16,748 nt of DNA, from the NCBI GenBank assembly GCA_964465915.1, contig CAYXMJ010000048.1, positions 1 through 16,748 of the forward strand, read 5' to 3'. How positions within the stretch are numbered: the stretch's first letter is position 1; each line of letters opens with the position of its first letter. Shown here one piece after another: positions 1 through 6,437 of this stretch. A program made the translations under genes and the position numbers. This stretch comes from CAVPHV01 sp964465915 (lineage in GTDB: Bacteria > Actinomycetota > Acidimicrobiia > Spongiisociales > UBA5794). The notes under the pieces were generated by a model, which saw only the letters and a list, made by a program, of their open reading frames with translations, ran no database searches and was not told the DNA's origin.

Positions 1-54
1 AGCAACGAACAGGCCAACACCGGCAAGTCCTTGATCAGATGTATCGCTCGTCAT
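1..54 (-). CDS. N-terminus of an unidentified protein (cut by window start)
   Basis: Only the first 18 codons are present, reading MTSDTSDQGLAGVGLFVA. The ATG (complement of 52-54) follows a strong Shine-Dalgarno (GAGGAGGG, 4-5 nt before the start), and a TATGAT box lies about 45 bp upstream, so this looks like a genuine gene start. The segment is too short to assign a family. A polar head followed by a small-residue/hydrophobic stretch is all that can be seen. No function is proposed. Confidence 0.55.
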   Translation of the reverse strand, partial: MTSDTSDQGLAGVGLFVA

Positions 55-97
55 GATCCCTCCTCGGTACTGCGCTGAGGCCTTCTGAACTCACGAC

Positions 98-103
98 ATC
101 ATA
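98..103 (-). promoter_or_regulatory. Candidate -10 box for the gene at 1-54
   Basis: The minus strand reads TATGAT here, one base from the TATAAT consensus, 43 bp before the ATG at 54. Transcription would start near 90 and give a leader of about 36 nt containing the AGGAGG ribosome-binding site. No good -35 hexamer is visible at 16-18 bp, so the call rests on the -10 box and its position. Confidence 0.35.
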
Positions 104-153
104 CGCAGGTCCAGCGTCGGGCTCCTATCCAATACCGGTACGGATGCGTGCCC

Positions 154-208
154 GGCTGGCTACTGGCGGAGCCAGCCCCTGTGGTCCGGGCGCCGGCTGC
201 CGGCGCCC
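154..208 (-). terminator. Two hairpins downstream of the acyl-CoA dehydrogenase gene
   Basis: GGGCGCCGG (188-196) and CCGGCGCCC (200-208) form a perfect 9-bp GC stem with a 3-nt loop, 21 nt after the dehydrogenase stop. A second perfect inverted repeat, GGCTGGC (154-160) and GCCAGCC (171-177), follows. Neither has a U-tract, as is common for actinobacterial terminators. They lie between two minus-strand genes, where termination would be expected. Confidence 0.6.
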
Positions 209-229
209 CTTCCGCTGTCAGTCGGATCC

Positions 230-2038
230 CTAGAAGGCTTCGTCTGCCATCTCCATCAGGGCTGCATCCTCGACTTCGGCGGCTTCACGACGCAACCGAG
301 CCTTGGGCAGGTTGAGCCTGGTGAAGTAGCGGGCCGACGCGATCTTGCCCTCGTAGAAGGCCCGGTCGCTCTCGTCGGCATCCGGCAATGCCGCCATGGC
401 GATCTCCGCCTGGCGCAGCATCAGCCACGAGATAACGACCTCGGACAGGCTCTCCAACAACGCATTGGCGTGGAGGCCGGTCTTGTAGATCTCGGGCGGG
501 TTCTGCATCGAGGCCATCGAATGACCGACGAGCACCCCGACGTGGTTCTGGACATCCTCGAGCGCGGTTCCCAGCAGATCCCGCTCAACGGCCAATTCCT
601 CGGCGCCACCCTTGACTATTTGCAGGATCTCCTGCCCGAGCTGCATCAGGGTCTGCCCCTGGTCACGGACGATCTTGCGGAAGAACAGGTCGAGCGCCTG
701 AATGCCGGTGGTGCCTTCATAGAGGCTGTCGATCTTGACGTCCCGGATGTACTGCTCGAGTGGGTAGTCCTTGGTGAACCCGGACCCGCCGAACACCTGG
801 AGGGACTGGCCGAGCAGCGTATACGCCGTCTCGGATGAATAGCCCTTCACCAGCGGCAGCAGCAGGTCATCGAGCTTCGCCAAATAGGTGTCATCGGGAT
901 GGAGCTTCTTCTGGTCCTGGACCCAGCTCGTGTAGTAGAGCAACGCCCGCATCCCCTCGACATGGGCCTTCTGCAGCATCAGCATCCGGCGCACGTCGGG
1001 GTGACGGATGATTTCGACGCGCGGCGCCGTCTTGTCGGTCGCCTGGGTGAGGTCCGCACCCTGCACCCGTTCCTTGGCGAACTCGAGTGCGTTGAGGTAG
1101 CCGGTCGAGAGCGTGGCGATCGACTTGGTGCCGATGAGCATCCGGGCGTGCTCGATGACCTTGAACATCTGCCGGATACCGTCGTGGGTCATGCCGACCA
1201 GATAGCCGACACAGGGGGCGTCGGCACCGAAGGTCAGCTCGCAGGTGGTGGAGGCCTTGATCCCCATCTTGTCCTCGATGCGGGTCGTCACGACTCCGTT
1301 GCGCTCGCCGATCGTGCCGTCCTCGTTCACCATGAACTTCGGAACGATGAACATCGAAAGGCCCTTTGTGCCCGGGCCAGCGCCCTCGGGGCGGGCCAAT
1401 ACGAGGTGAATGATGTTGTCGGTGTAGTCGCCTTCGCCGGAAGTGATGAAGCGCTTGACACCCTCGATGTGATAGATGCCCTTTTCCTCGTCGACCGCGA
1501 TGGCCTTGGTCGTGCCGGCGCCGACATCGGAGCCGGCGTCCGCCTCGGTGAGCACCATCGTCGAGCCCCAAGCGTTGTCCAGCATCGGCTTGACGAACCG
1601 CTCGATCTGCTCCTCGGTGCCGGCCTCGTAGAGCACGTTGCCCATCAGGGTGCCGACCACGAAGAAGAACGCGCCTGGGTTGGCGCCGACCATGAGTTCC
1701 TGGGCGGCCCAACGCAACGACGGCGGAGCGCCGACGCCACCGAGGGCCGGGGGACGGCCGAGCGTATCCCAGCCTTGCTCGTAGTACGACTTGATGGCCT
1801 GCACGATCCCAGGCGGGAGGGTGACCTCCCCGTCGACAAGTTCGATCTTGGTCCGGTCACCCTCTTCGAAGCTCTCCGCGAACACATCGGTCGAGAATCG
1901 CTCAACCTCGGCAAGGAGGTGACGGGCGGTATCGGCATCCATGTCGGCGTACGGTCCGGTGCCGAGGTAATCCTGCATCCGGTACGCCTCGAACAGATTG
2001 AACTCGATGTCTCGAAGGTTCGTCTTGTAGTGGCTCAT
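230..2038 (-). CDS. fadE5: FadE5-type acyl-CoA dehydrogenase
   Basis: A 602-residue FAD-dependent acyl-CoA dehydrogenase that would introduce the alpha,beta double bond in acyl-CoA during beta-oxidation. The N-terminus MSHYKTNLRDIEFNLFE, the stretch TEADAGSDVGAG (164-175), the HIEGVKRFITS segment (190-200) and the acidic end (ADEAF) match, from memory, the long mycobacterial FadE5 class. That class has a C-terminal extension beyond the usual roughly 380-residue fold. The catalytic glutamate is probably E441 in SLYEGTTGIQ, and the FAD/dimer segment VFGGSGFTKDYPLEQ lies just before it. I chose the ATG at 2038 (family N-terminus, GAGAGGG 5 nt upstream) over an ATG 33 nt further out that lacks family sequence. 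The gene is divergent from a TetR regulator and has its own -10 box overlapping repeated half-sites. The exact chain length used is not visible. Confidence 0.93.
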   Translation of the reverse strand: MSHYKTNLRDIEFNLFEAYRMQDYLGTGPYADMDADTARHLLAEVERFSTDVFAESFEEGDRTKIELVDGEVTLPPGIVQAIKSYYEQGWDTLGRPPALGGVGAPPSLRWAAQELMVGANPGAFFFVVGTLMGNVLYEAGTEEQIERFVKPMLDNAWGSTMVLTEADAGSDVGAGTTKAIAVDEEKGIYHIEGVKRFITSGEGDYTDNIIHLVLARPEGAGPGTKGLSMFIVPKFMVNEDGTIGERNGVVTTRIEDKMGIKASTTCELTFGADAPCVGYLVGMTHDGIRQMFKVIEHARMLIGTKSIATLSTGYLNALEFAKERVQGADLTQATDKTAPRVEIIRHPDVRRMLMLQKAHVEGMRALLYYTSWVQDQKKLHPDDTYLAKLDDLLLPLVKGYSSETAYTLLGQSLQVFGGSGFTKDYPLEQYIRDVKIDSLYEGTTGIQALDLFFRKIVRDQGQTLMQLGQEILQIVKGGAEELAVERDLLGTALEDVQNHVGVLVGHSMASMQNPPEIYKTGLHANALLESLSEVVISWLMLRQAEIAMAALPDADESDRAFYEGKIASARYFTRLNLPKARLRREAAEVEDAALMEMADEAF

Positions 2039-2082
2039 CTCAACCCTCTCGCTCAGGTGCGGGCAAAACATGCTGTATTCAG

Positions 2083-2120
2083 ATTTTGAGTATACACTCT
2101 ATTTTGAGTAGATGCTAAAT
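2083..2120. promoter_or_regulatory. Shared promoter/operator of the fadE5-tetR divergon
   Basis: The 10-mer ATTTTGAGTA occurs at 2083-2092 and 2101-2110, exactly 18 bp apart. Between them lies ACTC, so the half-sites run GAGT-ACTC-GAGT. The first pair forms the near-palindrome GAGTATACACTC (2088-2099). On the minus strand TATACT (2094-2089) is a strong -10 for the dehydrogenase, with a weak TTAGCA -35 at 18 bp. The operator therefore overlaps the -10 and would allow repression. That the neighbouring TetR protein is the binder is inferred from position. Confidence 0.5.
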
Positions 2121-2124
2121 ATTC

Positions 2125-2138
2125 GTCGGTCGTCCGAC
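2125..2138. repeat. Small inverted repeat in the tetR leader
   Basis: GTCGG (2125-2129) and CCGAC (2134-2138) form a perfect 5-bp inverted repeat around TCGT, between the GAGT half-sites and the tetR ribosome-binding site (AAGGGAG, 2155-2161). It could be a weak leader hairpin or a second operator, but at this length it could also be chance. Confidence 0.25.
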
Positions 2139-2165
2139 TAAGATCGTGACCACGAAGGGAGATTC

Positions 2166-2735
2166 ATGGCCCGCTACCAGGCCGGTCTGCGCACCGAAGC
2201 GCGCATCACCGAAAGTACCCGGGAGTTGCTCGGCGAAGTAGGGCTGGAAGCCACCACCCTCAAGGCCATTTGCGACCGGGCTGGGGTACGCGCCGGCAGC
2301 TTCTACAACCTGTTCGACTCCAAGGAAGAGGTCGTCCTGCGAGTCGTCGGCGAAGCCATCGCCGCCGTCGACCCCGATCCTGATGGGCGCAACACCGATA
2401 CGGTGCCAGATCTGGTCGAGGCCTACATCCGGTTCATCGAGGACCAATCGACCGTCGCCAGGATCTATCTCCAGATCGCCGTCAGTGGGGCCATCAAGGA
2501 TGGCAAGCTGGGCAAACGAGTGTTCCGCCACCACGAGTCGCGCACCGCCCGCTTCGCCGATGCCTTGCTCCGCCAGCGACCGGACCTCGATCGCATCGAG
2601 GCCGAGGCGCGCACCGAGGTCCTGCTCGCCACGCTGAATGGGCTGGCGTTCCGCTGGATGCTGGACCCTGCGTTCGACTTCGCCGGCCACGCCAGACGGG
2701 CGACCTTCTCCCCCGCGATTGCGCCCGGCGTCTGA
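2166..2735 (+). CDS. TetR/AcrR-family transcriptional regulator
   Basis: A 189-residue TetR-type repressor. Residues 10-57 hold the N-terminal DNA-binding domain: ITESTRELLGEVGLEATTLKAI is followed by the recognition helix region AGVRAGSFYNLFDSKEEVV, the typical TetR signature. The remaining helical part (60-185) would be the ligand and dimer domain; it has no assignable ligand motif. The start is the ATG after AAGGGAG. It is divergent from fadE5 and shares repeated half-sites with it, so control of the dehydrogenase and of itself, perhaps relieved by an acyl-CoA, is a reasonable inference. It converges with the YbaY gene with a single base between their stop codons, leaving no room for a terminator. 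Confidence 0.9.
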   Translation: MARYQAGLRTEARITESTRELLGEVGLEATTLKAICDRAGVRAGSFYNLFDSKEEVVLRVVGEAIAAVDPDPDGRNTDTVPDLVEAYIRFIEDQSTVARIYLQIAVSGAIKDGKLGKRVFRHHESRTARFADALLRQRPDLDRIEAEARTEVLLATLNGLAFRWMLDPAFDFAGHARRATFSPAIAPGV

Positions 2736-2736
2736 C

Positions 2737-3120
2737 TCAAACGACGGCGGCCGGAACCCGAATCACCATCACGTCGATCTCACTCGGAGCGCCGTGAGTG
2801 ATCACCGGCACCGACGCCTCCGTGGTCCACTGCACGTGGTCCCCGGCGGCAATGTGGGCGCGCAACGCATAGTGATCGGAAGGGTCGATGGCGTCGGAGG
2901 CGAACGGCACCTGGAACGGGACCGGCACATTGCCGGGCTGATCGATCAGTTGCTCGGCCACCAGCTCGGCCGCACCGTTGTGGACGCGCTCCACCCTGGC
3001 GACCACCACCGCATCGCTAGGCATCGCGATGCGCTCTCGGTACCAGATGGTCCCGATCACCACGCCGTTGGGAGGGTCGGTCCAGTCGGCAAGTTCAACC
3101 GCTCGCGCCAGCAACCGCAC
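2737..3120 (-). CDS. YbaY-type beta-barrel domain protein
   Basis: This gene encodes a domain of the YbaY/YscW lipoprotein-like family (PF09619), whose role is unknown or linked to secretion and outer-layer lipoproteins in other bacteria. Core features from the GTG at 3120 are: GVVIGTIWYRERIAMPSDAV, then VAEQLI, then GNVPVPFQVPF, then the IDPSDHYALRAHI strand and a final TEASVPVIT strand. No signal peptide or lipobox is seen, so it may be cytoplasmic. The GTG at 3120 is the only canonical start available but has no ribosome-binding site. The frame stays open and protein-like for 25 more codons, to an ATC at 3195 placed 7 nt after AGGAGG. The true protein may therefore be about 152 residues with an added helix. 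Domain assignment is firm; the start is not. Confidence 0.8.
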   Translation of the reverse strand: MRLLARAVELADWTDPPNGVVIGTIWYRERIAMPSDAVVVARVERVHNGAAELVAEQLIDQPGNVPVPFQVPFASDAIDPSDHYALRAHIAAGDHVQWTTEASVPVITHGAPSEIDVMVIRVPAAVV

Positions 3121-3202
3121 CCGGTCCGGCGGGTTGAGGCGGCCAAAGGCCGCAACGAGCGATTCGATGTCTCGTGGTAACGGCGGTTCGGAGATGGTGG
3201 AG

Positions 3203-3208
3203 CCTCCT
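3203..3208 (-). promoter_or_regulatory. Perfect Shine-Dalgarno upstream of the YbaY frame
   Basis: The minus strand reads AGGAGG-CTCCACC-ATC. The spacing of 7 nt is ideal, but the codon in the start position is ATC, in frame with the YbaY domain. No ATG, GTG or TTG in any frame lies at a usable distance, which makes this site decisive for the start question. Confidence 0.45.
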
Positions 3209-3379
3209 AGAGCCTGCCCAAATCATGACATAGGTAGCGTGCATCCGTCTACCCCGGAGCGCCATGCGGTGGGTGTTGACCTTGTGCTCTTGCCGTGGCG
3301 AGCGGGCCGATGGATGATTGCTAGAGAGCGATTGGGCCCAGCCGGACATGTAAGAGGTGTTCGGTTCCCGGGGGTCGAG

Positions 3380-3940
3380 ATGGATCAGGAAGGTCGGTTC
3401 CAGTTGCTGTATGAGCAGCACCAACCCGACGTCCTCGCCTATTTTCTGCGGCGCCTCGACCGGGAGGACGCCGTCGAGGCAAGCGCCGACGTGTTCCTGA
3501 CAGCGTGGCGACGCATCGACGACGTCCCGCCAGAAGGCACCCGTCTCTGGCTCTTCGGGGTTGCCCACAACGTGCTCGCGAACCGAAACCGCAGCGCCCG
3601 GCGTTGGCGGCGATTGGTCGCACGGCTCGGCCGGATCGGGACCACCGACCCGCCATTGCTACCCGAGATGGTGGTGGTGCGCCAAGCCGAGGACGACGCC
3701 GTGCTCACCGCCCTGGCGCAACTCCCCTCCGGGCCGCGCGAAGTGCTCAGGTTGCGTCTCTGGGAGGATGCCGGGTACGAGGAGATCGGTGCGGTGGTGG
3801 GCTGTTCGCGCCACGCCGCAGAGCAACGCTATGCGAAGGCGCTTCGCCAATTCCGCAGCGTGTGGAACGGAGCCGGACATGTATCGATGAGCGGGACACA
3901 ACGATCCCGCCGTGGACGGGAGCAGATCCGTGACGCCTGA
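3380..3940 (+). CDS. ECF-type RNA polymerase sigma factor
   Basis: A 186-residue extracytoplasmic-function (sigma-70 family) sigma factor. Region 2 spans about residues 5-75 (FQLLYEQHQPDVLAYFLRRL, then EDAVEASADVFLTAWRRIDD and TRLWLFGVAHNVLANRNRS). Region 4 spans about 104-162, with LAQLPSGPREVLRLRLWEDAGY and the helix-turn-helix YEEIGAVVGCSRHAAEQRYAKALRQF. Length and arrangement are normal. The ATG at 3380 is chosen because region 2 starts right after it; the frame is open further upstream but without family sequence. The upstream ribosome-binding site is modest (GGGGGTC). The stop overlaps the next gene by 11 nt, so the two products are translationally coupled and probably act together. A short basic tail (about 166-186) follows region 4. 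The target promoter is unknown. Confidence 0.9.
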   Translation: MDQEGRFQLLYEQHQPDVLAYFLRRLDREDAVEASADVFLTAWRRIDDVPPEGTRLWLFGVAHNVLANRNRSARRWRRLVARLGRIGTTDPPLLPEMVVVRQAEDDAVLTALAQLPSGPREVLRLRLWEDAGYEEIGAVVGCSRHAAEQRYAKALRQFRSVWNGAGHVSMSGTQRSRRGREQIRDA

Positions 3941-4934
3941 CGAACAGATCCTCATCGAGACCGCACTGCGCACCGCCAACCCGGTGCCGCGGCCCCGTGA
4001 TCTCATCGACTCCGACCCGGCGGCTGCGGTAACGCTCCTCATCGAGCAACGGAGGGGCATCATGACCACCACATCAACCAAGCCACCACAACGAGCCGCA
4101 CTGACACCAACTCGCCCTCCATCTCGTTCCTGGGCCTGGGCGTTTGCGGCTGGGTTCGTCGCAGCCCTCATCACCATCGGCGCCGTTGCCCTGTTCGCCG
4201 GGGGTGATGACCTGTCAGTAGCGGACGAATCCGCAACCACGACGGCGGTCGAGAGTATCGACCTCGCCACGGCGACCGCGGTGGCCGACGCCCACGGCGC
4301 CGGGTGGAACGCAGACGATGGCGAAGCCGTCGCAGCTCTCTATGCCGAAGACGGTGTCGCCCGCGACCCAGGAAAGGGGATCACCTCTGGCCGCGACAAC
4401 ATCGCTCTCGATGTCGAAGCGCGCGGCCGAAGCGCTTCCAACTTTTTGAGAACCGGAGACCTCACCATCAGCGGCGACAACACGTTCGTCTTTCCCGCCC
4501 AATTCGACTGGGAAGGGGACACCTGGGCTGGAATCGTCGAGCTCGAGTTCGGAGGAACCCTCATCACTCGCCTCGAATGGCTCAATTGGTCGATCGTCCC
4601 CACCAAATTGGTCGATGAGTATTTTGCGGCATGGAACGACGACGATCCTGAGGCCGTCGCGGCTCTGTATGTCCAGGGCGGGTCTCACGCCGACCCAGAG
4701 ATCGGCGAGGTCGTGGGCCGAGACGAGATCAAGGCCGACGTCGCCGAACGCAGCCCGAATACCGCCAACCTCAAACGAACCGGAGACTTCGCCCTGATCG
4801 GAGATGACACTTTCACCTTCCCCGCCCAAATCGACCGCGACGGCGAAACCTGGGTCGGAGTCGTCGAGATTGAGACCAGGACCGACGACTGGATGGTGCG
4901 GACCGAATGGCTCCGGTGGTCAGCGGCTGAGTGA
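3930..4934 (+). CDS. Sigma-factor partner: membrane protein with two NTF2-like domains
   Basis: A 334-residue protein. Residues 1-45 form a cytoplasmic helical segment (TPDEQILIETALRTANPVP, then AAAVTLLIEQRRG). A basic Pro/Thr-rich linker follows, then one membrane helix at about 68-91 (WAWAFAAGFVAALITIGAV). After it come two tandem SnoaL/NTF2-like domains, about 112-221 and 224-331. They are clear internal duplicates: WNADDGEAVAALY versus WNDDDPEAVAALY, and RTGDLTISGDNTFVFPAQ versus RTGDFALIGDDTFTFPAQ. The positive-inside rule puts the NTF2 domains outside the membrane. The GTG at 3930 is preferred (GGGAG 7 nt upstream) over an in-frame GTG at 3912. A second start at 4062 has its own strong ribosome-binding site. 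Overlap with the sigma gene suggests an anti-sigma or sensing role, which is inferred and not shown. Confidence 0.75.
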   Translation: MTPDEQILIETALRTANPVPRPRDLIDSDPAAAVTLLIEQRRGIMTTTSTKPPQRAALTPTRPPSRSWAWAFAAGFVAALITIGAVALFAGGDDLSVADESATTTAVESIDLATATAVADAHGAGWNADDGEAVAALYAEDGVARDPGKGITSGRDNIALDVEARGRSASNFLRTGDLTISGDNTFVFPAQFDWEGDTWAGIVELEFGGTLITRLEWLNWSIVPTKLVDEYFAAWNDDDPEAVAALYVQGGSHADPEIGEVVGRDEIKADVAERSPNTANLKRTGDFALIGDDTFTFPAQIDRDGETWVGVVEIETRTDDWMVRTEWLRWSAAE

Positions 4935-4940
4935 ACGTTG

Positions 4941-4969
4941 GGTGCCGGACGTTCCAGCCGTCCGGCACC
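4941..4969. terminator. Bidirectional terminator hairpin between convergent genes
   Basis: GGTGCCGGACG (4941-4951) and CGTCCGGCACC (4959-4969) form a perfect 11-bp stem with a 7-nt loop. It fills the 34-nt gap between the NTF2 protein stop and the LLM oxidoreductase stop and would work for transcripts from both sides. There is no U-tract. Confidence 0.75.
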
Positions 4970-5802
4970 TACACCTCGGCTAGGGCCTCGGCAACCGCCT
5001 CGAGGAGGGCGGGATCCGGCCGCCGCAGCGATACCACCGCATGCTCGGCACCCACATCGCGCAGAGCGACCACCTTGTCTCTGAGGCCGTCGACGGTGTC
5101 ATCGACCCAGAACTGCACCGAATGCTCGATCTCCGCCGGGTCACGACCCATCTCGGCGCAGTGGCGCCCCAGCACCTCGATCTTGTGGGCGAGGACCTCG
5201 GGACCGGGGTCGTCGATGTTCCAGTGGTCGGCGTAGCGGGCCACGATCCGCAGCATTCGGAGCTCGCCGGAGGCGCCGATCACGATCGGGATCCGAGGCT
5301 GCACTGCCTTGGGCTCAGCCCGGGCTGCGTCGAGTTGGTAGTACTCGCCGCTGAACGTCGTCACTTCGTCGTTCAGCAGCGAGGTGATGACCTCGCATGC
5401 CTCCTCGAAAGCGTCGACCCTCCCCCCGACTGAGAGCAGGTCGATCCCGAAGTCGGCGTGTTCGCGCTCGTGCCAGCCGGTGCCGAGGCCCAAGTCGAAC
5501 CGCCCGTTCGAGAGATGGTCGATGGTCACGGCCATCCGTGCAACGACCGCGGGATGTCGCATCAGATTGGCGGCCACCATCGTGCCGAGCCGCAGCCGAG
5601 TGGTTTCCCGCGCCAGGCCGGCGAGCAGCGTGAAGGCGTCGAACGCCCACGGCGAGTCTGAGTGCGTGGGATAGAACGGGTTGTAGAGGTGGTCGTTGAC
5701 CCAACCCCCGTCGAAACGCTCGACTTCGTCGGCCGCACGCCACACGGCAAGCGTCTTTTCCCACGGGCCGTCATGGACGCCGGTCTTGAACGAGACCTTC
5801 AT
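4969..5802 (-). CDS. LLM-class (F420-type) flavin oxidoreductase
   Basis: A 277-residue protein of the luciferase-like monooxygenase fold, a TIM barrel that uses F420 or FMN. Diagnostic stretches are RLRLGTMVAANLMRHPAVVA, the ITIDHLSNGRFDLGLG-like strand (here VTIDHLSNGRFDLGLGTGWH), EREHADFGIDL, and IPIVIGASGELRMLRIVARYAD near the middle. F420 use is inferred from the actinobacterial subfamily, because the cofactor cannot be read with certainty. I chose the ATG at 5802: AGGA lies 8 nt upstream, while an ATG three codons earlier sits directly on the ribosome-binding site. The start overlaps the mocA stop as ATGA, making it the last gene of the molybdenum hydroxylase operon. A role in oxidising or reducing the pathway intermediate is possible; the substrate is unknown. 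Confidence 0.85.
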   Translation of the reverse strand: MKVSFKTGVHDGPWEKTLAVWRAADEVERFDGGWVNDHLYNPFYPTHSDSPWAFDAFTLLAGLARETTRLRLGTMVAANLMRHPAVVARMAVTIDHLSNGRFDLGLGTGWHEREHADFGIDLLSVGGRVDAFEEACEVITSLLNDEVTTFSGEYYQLDAARAEPKAVQPRIPIVIGASGELRMLRIVARYADHWNIDDPGPEVLAHKIEVLGRHCAEMGRDPAEIEHSVQFWVDDTVDGLRDKVVALRDVGAEHAVVSLRRPDPALLEAVAEALAEV

Positions 5803-6401
5803 GCTGGCCATCCTTCCCCGAGCAGCGCTTCGTAGTCCTCGGCCGTGTTGACGTCGGTCGGCCGGGGCCGATCGATCGGAACCCGACGAACCACTTCGGC
5901 GGGTTCGGCGACGAGGAGCCGCCAGAGCGCCTTCGGCTCCTGAGTCCCGAGCACCGCGTCTCTCGCCGCTGCCGAGAGCAGAAAGGGATGAGCGACCCCG
6001 TCGCGGTATTCCCCGACCGCCGCCCACGGCTGTTCCTCGTGCCAGATGCCGACGAAACGGTCGATCAGCTCTGTGTCGACCTCGGGCATGTCTCCATTCA
6101 CCAGCAACACGGCGCCGGCATCGGGCATTGCGCCGGCGCCGACCGATAGCGATGACACGTTGCCGCGCCGATAATCAGGGTTGCGAACGACGATCGCCCG
6201 GCCGGCCTGAAGCTGTGACTCGACCGCTGCGCCGTGCGCCCCGGTGACGACCACCACGGCATCGAGCTGCGAATTCTCCACCTGTCGCACGACGTAGTTG
6301 AGCAAGGTGGTTCCCCGAAACGGAAGCAGCTGCTTCGGGCTGCCCATCCGCGCCGATTCACCTGCGGCGAGCACGATCCCCACGAGGGTTTTGGCGGACA
6401 T
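5799..6401 (-). CDS. MocA/MobA-type molybdenum cofactor nucleotidyltransferase
   Basis: A 200-residue NTP-transferase. MocA of this family attaches CMP to molybdopterin to form the MCD cofactor used by xanthine dehydrogenase-family enzymes; MobA attaches GMP. The nucleotide-binding signature is at 11-28 (LAAGESARMGSPKQLLPF). The metal-binding NGDMPEVD lies around D104, and the late RPTDVNTAEDYEAL segment is typical of the family. Its place right after a Mo-hydroxylase large subunit favours the MocA (CTP) role, but MobA cannot be excluded from sequence. The ATG at 6401 has only a weak ribosome-binding site (GGTG) and lies inside the second arm of a 14-bp inverted repeat, which suggests coupling to the upstream gene. 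It overlaps the LLM oxidoreductase by 4 nt. Confidence 0.87.
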   Translation of the reverse strand: MSAKTLVGIVLAAGESARMGSPKQLLPFRGTTLLNYVVRQVENSQLDAVVVVTGAHGAAVESQLQAGRAIVVRNPDYRRGNVSSLSVGAGAMPDAGAVLLVNGDMPEVDTELIDRFVGIWHEEQPWAAVGEYRDGVAHPFLLSAAARDAVLGTQEPKALWRLLVAEPAEVVRRVPIDRPRPTDVNTAEDYEALLGEGWPA

Positions 6402-6435
6402 CTGCGCACCATAATGCGCCCATGTCCGCCAAAAC
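6388..6435 (-). promoter_or_regulatory. Large hairpin burying the mocA start codon
   Basis: ATGTCCGCCAAAAC (6422-6435) is the exact inverted copy of GTTTTGGCGGACAT (6388-6401): 14 bp, no mismatch. After two mismatches an inner 5-bp stem (6404-6408 with 6415-6419) leaves a 6-nt loop. On the minus-strand transcript the second arm is the first 14 nt of mocA including its ATG, and the first arm starts 2 nt after the large-subunit stop. This would allow translational coupling or attenuation. Confidence 0.65.
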
Positions 6436-6437
6436 GG

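Noticed and set aside
899..2089. Long open plus-strand frame opposite the acyl-CoA dehydrogenase
   Set aside because: Antisense shadow; the minus strand matches the FadE5 class from end to end.
3342..3883. AGCCGGACATGTA occurs twice, before and near the end of the sigma gene
   Set aside because: A single 13-nt match is expected by chance in a window of this size, and one copy is inside coding sequence.
5803..6027. N-terminal extension of the LLM oxidoreductase
   Set aside because: The frame is open into mocA, but it reads Arg/Ser-rich sequence there and the family fold begins at the ATG at 5802.
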